Below are positions 17,891 to 27,463 of a DNA stretch of 64,000 nucleotides, piece by piece. The number at the start of each line of letters is the position of its first letter. Position 1 is the stretch's first letter. Origin of the DNA: an uncultured Lachnospiraceae bacterium (lineage in GTDB: Bacteria; Bacillota; Clostridia; Lachnospirales; Lachnospiraceae); assembly GCA_910579615.1 (NCBI GenBank), contig CAJTUA010000001.1, forward strand, positions 124,001-188,000. Direction: 5' to 3'. Under the pieces are notes generated by a model. The model did no database searches. It was not told where the DNA came from and worked only from the letters and a program-made list of their open reading frames with translations. The position numbers and the translations under genes are program-made.

Positions 17891-17908
17891 TTGGAATAGG
17901 TATTCCAA
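17891..17908. promoter_or_regulatory. palindrome in the secG leader
   Basis: TTGGAATA and TATTCCAA flank a 2-bp centre, about 14 bp after the -10 box and thus at the very start of the transcript. It may be an operator or a leader hairpin; which is not decidable here. Confidence 0.5.
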
Positions 17909-17921
17909 GGTCACGGATTTG

Positions 17922-17950
17922 ATTATAGCATATTGGGAGAGGGATTTCAA
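17922..17950 (-). promoter_or_regulatory. promoter for secG-rnr-smpB
   Basis: On the minus strand TTGAAA (17945-17950), a 17-bp spacer and TATAAT (17922-17927), with an upstream TGC giving an extended -10 (TATGCTATAAT). Confidence 0.85.
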
Positions 17951-18139
17951 GTGGTTTTTGGGAAGATTTTGGTGGGGTGCCATTTTCCATCCGTAATTGC
18001 GGCTTGCAAGCTCTTTTCCGAATATGACAACCTACGCGTTACTCATCGAATGTACTAATTGGCTTTATTTTTCTCCTTCCGAATATACAATTTTTCAGTT
18101 ACTATTCAGCCATATTATACCTCATTCCCGTCAACCAAG

Positions 18140-21100
18140 TCAATCAAATTTCCCATTCCCCCGGCAGCACTTCTTAAATTTCCTGCCGCTCCCGCAAGGG
18201 CATGGCTCATTCGCCCCAACCTTTGGATGCGTCCGCTTTACAGTTTTGGCTTCAGAAAACAAGCCTTCCGGCGGCACAAGGTACTCTGTCAGCCCAAACT
18301 CAATCAAATGATTCACAATCTGCTTATTTCTAGTATAATCGAGCCAGTTCCCCGACTCCTCCGATTCCCCAAGCAGCCGGAAAAACTGGTCAAGAACCTC
18401 CTTCCTTTCCGCAAATCTTAACGTCAGGGCATACGCCTTTTCCACATAAGCCTTTGGCACAGGTGCCTTATACTGCTCTGCATAGGATGTTTCCCATAAA
18501 TCCATCACCTTTTGGGCAAGCAGCGCACTGTCCGGATAGCGTATAAGGAGCTCCTCCGCTTCCGTAAAATAATCCTCCACCATTTCATCCGTCACGGAAT
18601 CATCCATTCCGACCTTAAGCGCCCTCGCACCTACCAGCAAACCCGAAAAGTCAGCAATCATCATGTTGGCCTCAATTTCCTCCAACAATGTGTCAATCAC
18701 CGAAATTCCATAGCTCCCAATCCCTGCCCGCATACTGCCAATGGAAACCGTCTCCGCACTGATAAGCTTTGCATGGAGATAATAATAATGAACCTTATCA
18801 TTAAAATATATTTTCCGTGTTTCCCCTCCGTAATCTTCCGCCAAATCCTGAAGATGATAAGCAAAATCCAAAAGCTTATCCCATTCTAATATGTGCAGGC
18901 ATTTTTCCGTGGCCGAAAAACAGATATATGCATATAACTCGACCTGCTTCTCGTCCTCCCAGTCCACAGCATTGAAAATGTGCTCATGCAGCCGCTTTGC
19001 CTGTTCCCATTTCTTCCTATCAATGAAATGCACTATATTCTCTCTTTGCAAACTAAGCCAGGCGTTCTTTCGCTCCTTTTCATCCCCGATGCGTGGAATT
19101 AATGGCTCAATCCATCTGCATATTTTTTCCGATGCGTGGTTTGCGTTTTTCTCCGCCAAATCATGCGCAAATTCCAAAAGATAAGAAATCTGATACAAAA
19201 CCATCTCTGTATTATCATAATATTCCGCGATTTTCTGAACAGCTTCAAAAAATTCCTTTTCCATCGACCACCCGCGAAACTGGTCAGCACTATAGTAATA
19301 CCCCTGCAGCTGAATCTGTTTTTGTTCGATGTCCGAATTTTCACTTACTGGCATACTGCACCAAAACCCATATTCCTCCTTCGCCAACCTTATCAGCCGC
19401 GGTCCATCCTCCACGCTGTGTACAATCTTATTCTGCAGCAGCGCCAGACGCACCAAAAGCGCATTGGCATTCCGGTAATCCGCCGAAGCATTCCGGATAA
19501 ACGCAGTCAGCAGCTGATTATCGTGAAAATCCAAAATGCAGCGGCTTAAAAATAAATTGTATTCCTGCGGGCAATTTTCCCACAATTCCTGTGATATATC
19601 AGAAAGATTGTCCTCCTCCGTAAAAAACAGGAACATATACTCCTTAATAATATCCGGATACTGCGGACGTATCACCGCCGCGCTGTTTGCAATCTCCTGC
19701 GCGGCATCCCCGAGCAAAGACTGCAAAAATTCCGCGCGCCAGACACCCGAAAGTGTGTGGGTCTTTACAAACCGATTCACCTTATCCCAATCAGCCTTAT
19801 AAAATTCCGGAATATCTGAAATTGGCAAAGTATCCGAAACATTTGCCCTGACAATCAAACGAAGCAGTGCATTGCAGGTATCCATCCCGCCATCCACCAA
19901 ACCGAGTATGCGCTCCTGTTCCCGCCTCATCACAATCTCCAGCAAATCCGTATAATTCTGATAATCCACCTGGATACATCCATTCGCAATCCACGCTTCC
20001 ACATAAAGCTGTAAAAACAGCGGACGGAACTTCATCTGCTCAAATTTCCGCGCGTAATTTTCCTGAAGCAACCTATCCCGGTATGTGTCATTCGGAAGTC
20101 CTTTTTTGGAACAGATTTCCCCAATCAGCTCCAACACCGCATCGGCATCCAAATCATCCAGATACAAAAAGCGGTGGCTTCGCAGCGCCACATCCGCATG
20201 GTATTCGCCATCCGCGAAAAGCCCCCGGTGAAACACATCAAATGCCTTCTCCATCCCGTCAAACCAGGAACCTGACAAGAGCAGATTGTCACGCTCCAAA
20301 AACAGAAGCCTTAACTTATAAGCCAATGACTCGTATTTGTCCATCAGCCGGGAAACAAAATCCGCCACCCGCTTTTCGTTTCCCTTTACGTAATCAATAA
20401 TGATGAGGGTATCTGTAAAAGGTTCAAATATATCAACCTGCCCGATATCCACCTGATAATTCAGAAAAAATCCACATAGATTTTTCGGCATATGGCGCAG
20501 CAATTCGTAAGCCAACCGGCTTTTCCCGGCACCTGCCTGCCCGGTAACCGCCCACCAGCTAAATTTTTTGTCACTCTCCAGAAAATTTAGCAGCTGTGCT
20601 ATCTCGACCTTCCGGCCACAGAATTTCAAGTATTCATTGGCAAAATAATATTGCGACAACCCGTATGCATCTGCTTTGTTTTCACTGTAGACTGTGCGGA
20701 GAATCAGAGGATTTGACTCAATTTTTGCCGTCATCCGAGCCCGCGCCATATCTTCCAGGAACAGCGGCAAATCGTTGTAGTCATCCCCGTATGGAATCAG
20801 CTTGATATTCGCCGGCATTCCGCTGATGGATTCCGTGGAGCGGTACAAAAAATAATATTCCTTGTCCATTTTTAAGTGTTCGTTCGCGAACTGAATAAAA
20901 CGGGAAATATTGCCATCCTCTGTTGTTTTTCCGCAGCCAACAAAAATAAGTGTCCGGGTTCCAAGAATGTTTTGGATAAACTGAGCGCCTTCATTTGTTT
21001 CAATTGCCTTGTATTGCGCTCCGTCCGCGATAATATTATCCATCCCATGGGCAGAATCGTAGACGCCGTGAATATGCAGGACATGTGTGGAAATATGCTG

Positions 21101-21556
21101 ATCCAACATTGAAAATGCCACATCTGGCTCCCCGTAGGAAAGCATGTTAAGACCAGTTGCCTGTTCAAGAAGCAAATCGTAATTTGTAGTAGCAAAAACA
21201 TCCTGGGTAAACAGGAGTTTTTGCAGGGTGCAGGATAAAGAAGTGTTCGTTACGGGATTGGTTTCGAAAGATTCCTGCATCCATGCATGGTAGGTGCCAT
21301 CTGCTTTGGTGGCAGATAGGACTTTTCCGACGATGTCAATCATATTTTGTGTGGAATCATCGTCTTTCAGGCTTTGCTTGTAAGAAGCAGCCAGGGCAGA
21401 GTCTTTCATGTGGCGGATGCCATCCATAATCCATTTCCACCAGGAATACTTCTTACCAGTCAGGGCGGCGGAAATACCAGTTCCGAAAAGGTAAACGAGA
21501 GGGGCGGATTGGATGGTGCGGTGAAAATCCGGATAGGAAGAGAGGGATGTTTTCAT
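18140..21556 (-). CDS. SIR2-like / P-loop NTPase / SEC-C multidomain protein, probable antiphage defence protein
   Basis: A 1138-residue protein. Residues about 15-270 form a SIR2-like NAD-binding domain: YLFGTGIS (24-29), ATTNYD with Asn125, HIHG (161-164) and FVGCG (205-209), so the catalytic Asn and His positions are kept. Residues about 310-600 are a STAND-like P-loop NTPase with Walker A GQAGAGKS (339-346) and Walker B LIIID (384-388). Residues 600-1100 look like helical repeats, the usual sensor part. The last 23 residues are a SEC-C zinc motif (CPCGSGRKFKKCC; Cys1119, 1121, 1130, 1131). SIR2 effectors fused to STAND NTPases are known antiphage NADases (Avs5-like); defence is inference here. 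The ATG has AGGAGG ten bases upstream. It has its own promoter and sits in an AT-richer island. Confidence 0.8.
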   Translation of the reverse strand: MKTSLSSYPDFHRTIQSAPLVYLFGTGISAALTGKKYSWWKWIMDGIRHMKDSALAASYKQSLKDDDSTQNMIDIVGKVLSATKADGTYHAWMQESFETNPVTNTSLSCTLQKLLFTQDVFATTNYDLLLEQATGLNMLSYGEPDVAFSMLDQHISTHVLHIHGVYDSAHGMDNIIADGAQYKAIETNEGAQFIQNILGTRTLIFVGCGKTTEDGNISRFIQFANEHLKMDKEYYFLYRSTESISGMPANIKLIPYGDDYNDLPLFLEDMARARMTAKIESNPLILRTVYSENKADAYGLSQYYFANEYLKFCGRKVEIAQLLNFLESDKKFSWWAVTGQAGAGKSRLAYELLRHMPKNLCGFFLNYQVDIGQVDIFEPFTDTLIIIDYVKGNEKRVADFVSRLMDKYESLAYKLRLLFLERDNLLLSGSWFDGMEKAFDVFHRGLFADGEYHADVALRSHRFLYLDDLDADAVLELIGEICSKKGLPNDTYRDRLLQENYARKFEQMKFRPLFLQLYVEAWIANGCIQVDYQNYTDLLEIVMRREQERILGLVDGGMDTCNALLRLIVRANVSDTLPISDIPEFYKADWDKVNRFVKTHTLSGVWRAEFLQSLLGDAAQEIANSAAVIRPQYPDIIKEYMFLFFTEEDNLSDISQELWENCPQEYNLFLSRCILDFHDNQLLTAFIRNASADYRNANALLVRLALLQNKIVHSVEDGPRLIRLAKEEYGFWCSMPVSENSDIEQKQIQLQGYYYSADQFRGWSMEKEFFEAVQKIAEYYDNTEMVLYQISYLLEFAHDLAEKNANHASEKICRWIEPLIPRIGDEKERKNAWLSLQRENIVHFIDRKKWEQAKRLHEHIFNAVDWEDEKQVELYAYICFSATEKCLHILEWDKLLDFAYHLQDLAEDYGGETRKIYFNDKVHYYYLHAKLISAETVSIGSMRAGIGSYGISVIDTLLEEIEANMMIADFSGLLVGARALKVGMDDSVTDEMVEDYFTEAEELLIRYPDSALLAQKVMDLWETSYAEQYKAPVPKAYVEKAYALTLRFAERKEVLDQFFRLLGESEESGNWLDYTRNKQIVNHLIEFGLTEYLVPPEGLFSEAKTVKRTHPKVGANEPCPCGSGRKFKKCCRGNGKFD

Positions 21557-21585
21557 GGGCGGAAACCTCCTGTGGTTTTTCTAAT

Positions 21586-21613
21586 ATTTTAAACTTATTT
21601 TTTGTATTGTCAA
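21586..21613 (-). promoter_or_regulatory. promoter for the SIR2-like gene
   Basis: On the minus strand TTGACA (21608-21613), a 16-bp spacer and TAAAAT (21586-21591), ending about 30 bp before the ATG. Confidence 0.75.
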
Positions 21614-21938
21614 GTTTATTGTAATTCATTACAGTAGGGATTTTCATTTATCTTTCATCCTGTTTCTTCTGGTAGGGTTACCGGGATTTTCTTTTGCTGT
21701 CCGGTATCTGGGTACTTGAATTATTATAGAAGCTACTACGTAGGCGAATAAGGCAAATGCTATTGACCTCCAGGCAAAGATATTTCATTTTTCTCCCGGT
21801 TCACACTTCCAAAATAATTTCTTCTATTTAAAACAAGTATTTTGCATCAAATCAATTAGGCATGATATCCCTTACTCGCCAATCATGTTAAATATTTTAA
21901 TGCAAATTATAACTTCGATGCATAAACCATCAAAAAAT
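21614..21938. other. AT-rich intergenic stretch
   Basis: No gene is supported. Only short unlinked frames are present. The stretch separates the 671-residue membrane protein gene from the SIR2-like gene promoter; a weak hairpin with TACCGG/CCGGTA arms lies near 21680-21710. Confidence 0.55.
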
Positions 21939-23954
21939 TTATACATTTTCTTCACTTTCACCAGATTCAGGCAATTCTTCTTTTTGCCGCTCTTCTTCAA
22001 ACCTGCCCCTACACCCATCTTTAAAATACTCTGTTGCAAATATAAAACTCCCGACAAAAAAGGCTCCAATATCAAAAAAGACTGCTAAAAACAATGAGAA
22101 AAATGCCATAAAGCTGAACTGGTATTTTAAGTAACTATACGCCTTTTCAAAGTCAGTAAGTTCCCCTAGTAAATCTCTCTGGTACTGCGATGCCTCTTTC
22201 ATAACACCGCCCACTCCAAACCCTCCTTTATCACCAGAGTCATTCCCTTCTGGATTCACTGCCAAAACATCCGGTAAAGACTTAAGATATGTATAAAACA
22301 AGTTAAAATCTTCATTCCTTATATCTTTCCAATCCGCCTCTGTAACGGTAAAAGCGAGGGAGTCTTGATTTTCAAACCTGTCAACTTGTATTTCTCTTTC
22401 TGTTGAATTTTCTCCATTCTCTACAACATAATAAATCTTCTTTAAATTCTTTTCCATATATTCATCTAATATTTTTCTCAAATCTAAATACTCTGAATAT
22501 TTTACCAATTCGCCACTCAGCCGAACCACATTTTCAACCACCTCCGCATCAAATGATTTGTCTGCGCTGATGTCTATCGCAATTTTGTTTACTTTCTTTA
22601 GCAAATATTCCAAATCATTTTCTTCCTTTCCAATATTTTCACTTTCCTCGTGTACCCCCAGCAAATAGATTCGCGAAAGTATTTCATTTACTTCATCCGA
22701 GACACTGTCTCTGTTACTATTTATCTGACCATTTTCTGCTTTTTCCACTATTTCATGAATGTGGTCATACAAAGCGTTGGCAGCTTGCTCCAAATCTTCT
22801 TTTCCCTTTTGAAAAACACTCCTCTTTTCTTTGATATCATCATACAGCTCTTGAATTGTTCCCCCTCTCCAAGCCCCATTCATCCTTTCCATTGTTCCAT
22901 TTATCCTTTTCAGCACTCCCTCCAGATTGCCTAATATATCTTCCCCTTTTTTCTTTACTGCCTGCAGATTCGATACATCTTCCTTCTTCCATTCATTTAC
23001 ATCCTCCACAATTTGATTGTATTTTTCTATTTCCTCTTTTAACTCATTAACATATATCCTATAATGACTACATAATCTTTCTATTTTTTCTTCGTACACC
23101 GGAAAGCGTTCCTTCCATTCGGATTCACTAACATCCAGGAACCCCTCCAATTCTTTTTCATCGAAACCAAGAAACCTCCCGAAATCATTTTCTTCAATCA
23201 AATCCTTTATTTCCCCAATCAATGCTACCTGCTCCTGTTCTTCAACATCATTCATCACAGCCAGCAATTCATTATTTGCATTTTCTTTTATTAATTCCAA
23301 CACCTTTTCTCCCTGTGTTTCATTTTCCTTGTACAAAAGGTACGTTACGTTTAAAAGGTACTCCCTGATGATAACTTCCCTGTCATTTAACCAAGTGCCT
23401 TTATATGCATAATTGGCTATATAGCTATAACTAAACAAAGACGATATCATTAAAGTAACACCGAAAAAAATAACCGAAAGATAACACACAAGTCTCTTTA
23501 TATATTCTGGCCATGAAAGTTTGGTAATATATACAAAAAAACGGCAAAGCAAAAAGCTAAAGACTACCAAAATGCTCTGAACTGCAAAAGAAGCAAGATA
23601 AGCTAACAGAGTTGAATCAAAAATAAAATCCCTCATACCATTCGCGGTTGCCGTCAATGATACAAATGCTAAAATTGTTGTCGCGTATCGAAGCAGTTTT
23701 TGGTTACTTATAAAATCCTTTTCGTCCAACAAATGAATGTTGCTTACGTCATTTTCACCCTTCCTTTCTTCCGTAAAATATGCTGTAAGAACAGAACTAA
23801 TCAAAGAAGCCAAAACAAATAATAATACACCAACAAAGGTATAGACAGGGTTCTTTCGTACACTTATCAATAAAATTACCATAACCACTATCAATACCAA
23901 CACACCCTTCATCCATTGAAAGGTCTTATTTTTCTTGTTTTTCATCTTTTCCAT
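21939..23954 (-). CDS. membrane protein with long charged coiled-coil region, unknown function
   Basis: A 671-residue protein not recognised. It has about five N-terminal membrane helices (for example VLVLIVVMVILLISV, FVGVLLFVLASLISSVL, AYLASFAVQSILVVFSFLLC, YLSVIFFGVTLMISSLFS), then roughly 400 residues rich in Glu/Lys heptad-like helix (about 190-590) and a final hydrophobic pair (FSFMAFFSLFLAVFFDIGAFFVGSFIF) with an acidic tail. The layout suggests an anchored structural or sensing protein. ATG at 23954 follows GGAGGAAG. It overlaps the end of the upstream membrane gene by 29 bp, so they are co-expressed. AT-rich codons differ from the core genes and fit acquisition by transfer. Confidence 0.65.
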   Translation of the reverse strand: MEKMKNKKNKTFQWMKGVLVLIVVMVILLISVRKNPVYTFVGVLLFVLASLISSVLTAYFTEERKGENDVSNIHLLDEKDFISNQKLLRYATTILAFVSLTATANGMRDFIFDSTLLAYLASFAVQSILVVFSFLLCRFFVYITKLSWPEYIKRLVCYLSVIFFGVTLMISSLFSYSYIANYAYKGTWLNDREVIIREYLLNVTYLLYKENETQGEKVLELIKENANNELLAVMNDVEEQEQVALIGEIKDLIEENDFGRFLGFDEKELEGFLDVSESEWKERFPVYEEKIERLCSHYRIYVNELKEEIEKYNQIVEDVNEWKKEDVSNLQAVKKKGEDILGNLEGVLKRINGTMERMNGAWRGGTIQELYDDIKEKRSVFQKGKEDLEQAANALYDHIHEIVEKAENGQINSNRDSVSDEVNEILSRIYLLGVHEESENIGKEENDLEYLLKKVNKIAIDISADKSFDAEVVENVVRLSGELVKYSEYLDLRKILDEYMEKNLKKIYYVVENGENSTEREIQVDRFENQDSLAFTVTEADWKDIRNEDFNLFYTYLKSLPDVLAVNPEGNDSGDKGGFGVGGVMKEASQYQRDLLGELTDFEKAYSYLKYQFSFMAFFSLFLAVFFDIGAFFVGSFIFATEYFKDGCRGRFEEERQKEELPESGESEENV

Positions 23955-25098
23955 CTGTTTCTTCCTCCATCATCTGATTTTTTGCATTTTGATCCATATC
24001 CGGTTTATCACTACTTTTTCCCTTATTCGGTTGGTCTTCATACCCCAAAAATACCACGTTGATTGAATTAAAAAAATCGGGGATAAATTCTAACAGCTGA
24101 ATACATCCATTCACTATATTGTACGCTGCCTTCAGAAGACCTTTTTCAATGTTCTCAACATAACCCACCCAATTCCATAACCCGTTTTTATTTTTTTGGT
24201 CTTTTAATAAGGCATGAAGAAGTATTGTTAGTAAAATCTGATATACAAAAAACAGAATAATTGGCAATATAATCGCCAAAAAAGCATTGTCTGTCATAGC
24301 AGTTATAAAATTATCTATGGTATCCCCTATATTCTTTTTATCGATCTTGTTGATAGCCACAATCGTAATGACCACTAATATCAGGGCAAAAAATGCCGCC
24401 TTTCGAAAAATATTTTCCTCCCCCCTCTCTTTCACTTCAACCTTATGGTTTTTTATGCAAAAAAACAATACCAGGAAAACCACGAAAAATGCCATGCCTA
24501 TTACAGATACATAATGCAATCCATTCTTTATTTTTTCCATTGCATCCGGCCTGCTTACATTTAACGGAAAATACTCGAAAAAAAGATAATCCATCACCCC
24601 ACATAACGTTGCAATTGCAGACAATGCCAACACGATTATGACACCTTTTCGTGCATTCCTCCGATAAGCCTCGGAAGTTTCATCCCCTATATATACTCTA
24701 TAAGTGATATAAGCACTGAACAGGATAACAAAAATAACAACAGCCGCTACAAATATATTAATCACCGAATTCCCCTTTATTTTCGGAATATTCTTAAAAT
24801 ATTCACTTATTTTGCTGTTGCGATATAAATCATTTGTTATCACAATATCTGCGATGCAAATACAGAATAAAACAAAAGATCCCGGCGAACACAGAAATGA
24901 CAAGATGGCAAAAATAACACAAATTATAGTTATGAACATGCTTGCATTATTAATTTCTTCCACAATAATATCTAATGTTTTATCACCCATTTCCAAAAAC
25001 GAATAAAAAATGGATAAAATTAACATTAACAGGATAATCAACGTAATTATTTTTCCAATTTTAATTACAATACTTTCTTTTCCAATTTTTCCCTCCAT
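23926..25098 (-). CDS. polytopic membrane protein, unknown function
   Basis: A 390-residue protein not recognised. About eight membrane helices occupy residues 15-300 (for example IITLIILLMLILSIFYSFL, MFITIICVIFAILSFL, VINIFVAAVVIFVILFSAYI, VIGMAFFVVFLVLFFCI, AFLAIILPIILFFVYQILLT). The C-terminal 90 residues are soluble and end in a very charged tail (Lys/Asp/Glu-rich). ATG at 25098 follows GGAGGAGTACTG. It is the first gene of a two-gene unit; the next start lies inside its last codons. No transporter or enzyme motif was seen. Confidence 0.65.
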   Translation of the reverse strand: MEGKIGKESIVIKIGKIITLIILLMLILSIFYSFLEMGDKTLDIIVEEINNASMFITIICVIFAILSFLCSPGSFVLFCICIADIVITNDLYRNSKISEYFKNIPKIKGNSVINIFVAAVVIFVILFSAYITYRVYIGDETSEAYRRNARKGVIIVLALSAIATLCGVMDYLFFEYFPLNVSRPDAMEKIKNGLHYVSVIGMAFFVVFLVLFFCIKNHKVEVKERGEENIFRKAAFFALILVVITIVAINKIDKKNIGDTIDNFITAMTDNAFLAIILPIILFFVYQILLTILLHALLKDQKNKNGLWNWVGYVENIEKGLLKAAYNIVNGCIQLLEFIPDFFNSINVVFLGYEDQPNKGKSSDKPDMDQNAKNQMMEEETDGKDEKQEK

Positions 25099-25497
25099 AT
25101 ACAGTACTCCTCCGTAAGCAAAATATTACGTCCCTCTTCCAAAAACATACTCTATTTCCCTGCCCATTGCTTTGGGCAATCACACCAGAACAGGGCAATC
25201 CATTTTTCTAATACCTTATTTATTTTATATTATTCCAATCTCACATATTTTTAAATTCGCTATATTTCACCAAAATGTGCACTTTAACTTCCCAATTCTT
25301 TCACCCTCCCCCCACTCCCATGCTACCTATGTAGCAATACCCGATTACCAGTGTCAAAACCGCCAAATTTTTAGTGACAAATAAAAGTTCTATGTGATAT
25401 ACTGAAATCATACAGAACTTGCCGCGGAAAAAGACAAGCCAAATAATAGGTGAGTGTTGTGTATCAAAATCAGATTATCCAGGAAAGGATGAACATT
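25099..25497. other. divergent intergenic regulatory region
   Basis: About 400 bp without a supported gene, lying between divergently transcribed units. It contains a small inverted repeat near 25161-25178 (TGCCCA/TGGGCA arms) and the plus-strand promoter described separately. The minus-strand promoter for the membrane-protein pair is not obvious. Confidence 0.6.
25374..25403 (+). promoter_or_regulatory. candidate promoter for the metallopeptidase unit
   Basis: GTGACA (25374-25379), an 18-bp spacer and TATACT (25398-25403), about 95 bp before the first ATG. The -35 match is moderate. Confidence 0.5.
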
Positions 25498-26061
25498 ATG
25501 GAACGTATTGTGGTTCGCGGAGATGAAACGGATATTATTTCCGAATTATCAAAATATGTAAATTCCAAAGATGTAAAAATACTTGTTCGTAACCTGCCTG
25601 TTTTTGCTGAGCTGATAGGAGATGACGAGGTTATAGAGACCCGAAAATATATCCAGGTGCAGGGGAGCGGGCTGGATTTTGTGATACCCAAGACGAATTA
25701 TTATATAAACCTGAAAATAACAACGATTGCATTTATAGGGCTTATATTGGACATCGGCTTTACAGAAGGTTTAGCATCTTTTATATTGAATGTTTTCGGT
25801 GTCACTGCGGATGTTATCAGAAAACTATCTGACACGGAAAAGTGTGTTTTACTTTTTGTAAAGGCAAATGCCGTCCTCGTCAAAGAAGGGAAATATATAT
25901 TGAATAATTCTATGCTTTGCATCAACTATGTATGTGAATGTAACTACCGCCAGTATGATAAATGCTGTTTGTCTGAAGATATTCTAACAGCTACTGTACA
26001 AAAATTGGCGGAGAAAAATATTGTTAAACAGATAGGAAATTTACTGTCATACAGATTCTAA
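25498..26061 (+). CDS. hypothetical protein paired with an HExxH peptidase
   Basis: A 187-residue protein not recognised. The N-terminal 85 residues are mixed alpha/beta (MERIVVRGDETDII). A hydrophobic stretch (ITTIAFIGLILDIGFTEGLASFIL) may be one membrane helix or a buried core. The C-terminal part contains four cysteines in CINYVCECNYRQYDKCC followed by a helical LTATVQKLAEKNIV. ATG at 25498 follows AGGAAAGG by nine bases; a GTG at 25459 or 25450 is possible but less well placed. The metallopeptidase gene starts 26 bp downstream, so they form one unit. By analogy with ImmA/IrrE pairs it could be the peptidase's target or regulator, which is inference. Confidence 0.6.
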   Translation: MERIVVRGDETDIISELSKYVNSKDVKILVRNLPVFAELIGDDEVIETRKYIQVQGSGLDFVIPKTNYYINLKITTIAFIGLILDIGFTEGLASFILNVFGVTADVIRKLSDTEKCVLLFVKANAVLVKEGKYILNNSMLCINYVCECNYRQYDKCCLSEDILTATVQKLAEKNIVKQIGNLLSYRF

Positions 26062-26087
26062 CCGAAAATCTGGGAAAGGATGTGGGG

Positions 26088-27227
26088 ATGATAAAGAACC
26101 ATTTGGATAGAAAAAAGCTAATTGCTGATTTTTTTGCGGAGCATGAAACAAATCCGCCCATTATAAGTCCTGAAGATTTTTTCCTCATCAAGAAAAATGG
26201 GATTCTGGATGCCGAAATTGTGTCGGAACTGCAATCATCTGTGGAAACCTTTTTGGATAACGGATGCTTTGTAATTATCAATGATGAAAACGTAAACGCC
26301 CGCGCAATGGAAAAGGACGGGATTCCCATAATCGCTCTATATGCCGGAACGATTCAGAAGGTGCTCTGCGACGCATGTATTATGATGTTGAGCGATGAAA
26401 TTTTGCCAGATGTGGGCGACATGGAAGCATGTTACCATAATATTAACATAGATGAGTACGGAATGCAAATAAAGGATGAAAATAATCCCGTTGTGAGCGT
26501 TGGCATTTCCAGAGATTATACCAGGGAAGCATTAGGATATATGATTGCAAGCCTGGCAATCCATTTTATTGTCTACCATGAAATTGGGCACCATAAGTTG
26601 GGACATATAAAGAAAATGAAAGAAAAATACGGTCTTTTTTATCAGGAAGCTTATCAAGAATCATTACATACAGTAACATCAGAGGAGTATGTGGAAGAAA
26701 GAAAGTGGATGGAATTGAAAGCAGATTCATACGCGGCAAATTTGATTGTGGAAAAAATGGATTCCCTGATGAAGCCGTGGGGCGAATATCTGGATATTGA
26801 CTTTGGATATTCTGAAATGTTTCAATTGCTGATACCTGCACTTGTTATTATCAAAGAAAATTTGCCGGGTGATATATGCTCGATAAAAGAATTTGAAAAT
26901 AATTTTTACTTTCCCAATATTATAAGGATTTCACTCACTGCCATGCTTGTGGTCAGAAAACCCCACATAAAAGAAATTCTTTGGAATGATATTTTAGTAA
27001 TGTTTCGTGAAAACGAAGAATTCAGGAAGCAATTTGAAGAAGATACCGGAACCGTTGTTTTCGATGAGTCTCTTCAAATGAACGAGATAGTTTATGAATC
27101 TTATTTGGGATTGATGATTGGAAAGACAGAACAGATTTATACAGGAATTTTTACAGGGAATCGTTCGTTAACAATGTTTCAGACAGACTTAAAGGCGATA
27201 TACTGGTTCCGTTATTTGTATAAATAA
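26088..27227 (+). CDS. HExxH zinc metallopeptidase, ImmA/IrrE-like (M78-type)
   Basis: A 379-residue protein. The zinc motif HEIGHHKLGH (HExxH at about residues 164-168) is followed some 45 residues later by ELKADSYAAN, supplying the third ligand Glu and the ADxxA helix typical of ImmA/IrrE and related peptidases that cleave repressors or stress regulators. No DNA-binding domain is evident. The C-terminal 150 residues are helical and unassigned. ATG at 26088 has AAAGGA seven bases upstream; a GTG two codons earlier abuts that site. It is the second gene of a plus-strand pair divergent from the membrane-protein genes, in an AT-rich island. Confidence 0.75.
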   Translation: MIKNHLDRKKLIADFFAEHETNPPIISPEDFFLIKKNGILDAEIVSELQSSVETFLDNGCFVIINDENVNARAMEKDGIPIIALYAGTIQKVLCDACIMMLSDEILPDVGDMEACYHNINIDEYGMQIKDENNPVVSVGISRDYTREALGYMIASLAIHFIVYHEIGHHKLGHIKKMKEKYGLFYQEAYQESLHTVTSEEYVEERKWMELKADSYAANLIVEKMDSLMKPWGEYLDIDFGYSEMFQLLIPALVIIKENLPGDICSIKEFENNFYFPNIIRISLTAMLVVRKPHIKEILWNDILVMFRENEEFRKQFEEDTGTVVFDESLQMNEIVYESYLGLMIGKTEQIYTGIFTGNRSLTMFQTDLKAIYWFRYLYK

Positions 27228-27308
27228 TGAGGCGGGGGGTGCGGACATTTTCTTAGACTGGCTAAGCCGCCAATCCAAGAAAATGTGTGTCGCTGGGCGC
27301 ACAACGCA

Positions 27309-27345
27309 AGAGGGGGCAAAACCAACTTCCGGCTTTGCCCCCTCT
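27309..27345. terminator. inverted repeat between convergent units, likely terminator
   Basis: Arms AGAGGGGGCAAA and TTTGCCCCCTCT around a 13-nt loop. No T run follows, so termination is plausible but not certain. A second, imperfect hairpin (ACATTTTCTT/AAGAAAATGT) lies just upstream near 27247-27288. Both lie between the metallopeptidase gene and the convergent manC end. Confidence 0.55.
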
Positions 27346-27463
27346 GCTATCCTGCACTATAAATTATCCCTATTCTCTCCTAACCCTTCTTCTATTCTCC
27401 AGCCCTCCAACTATGGCATCGTATCGACTCCTGACTCAATAAGCCCAATCACCGTCTTCCGCC

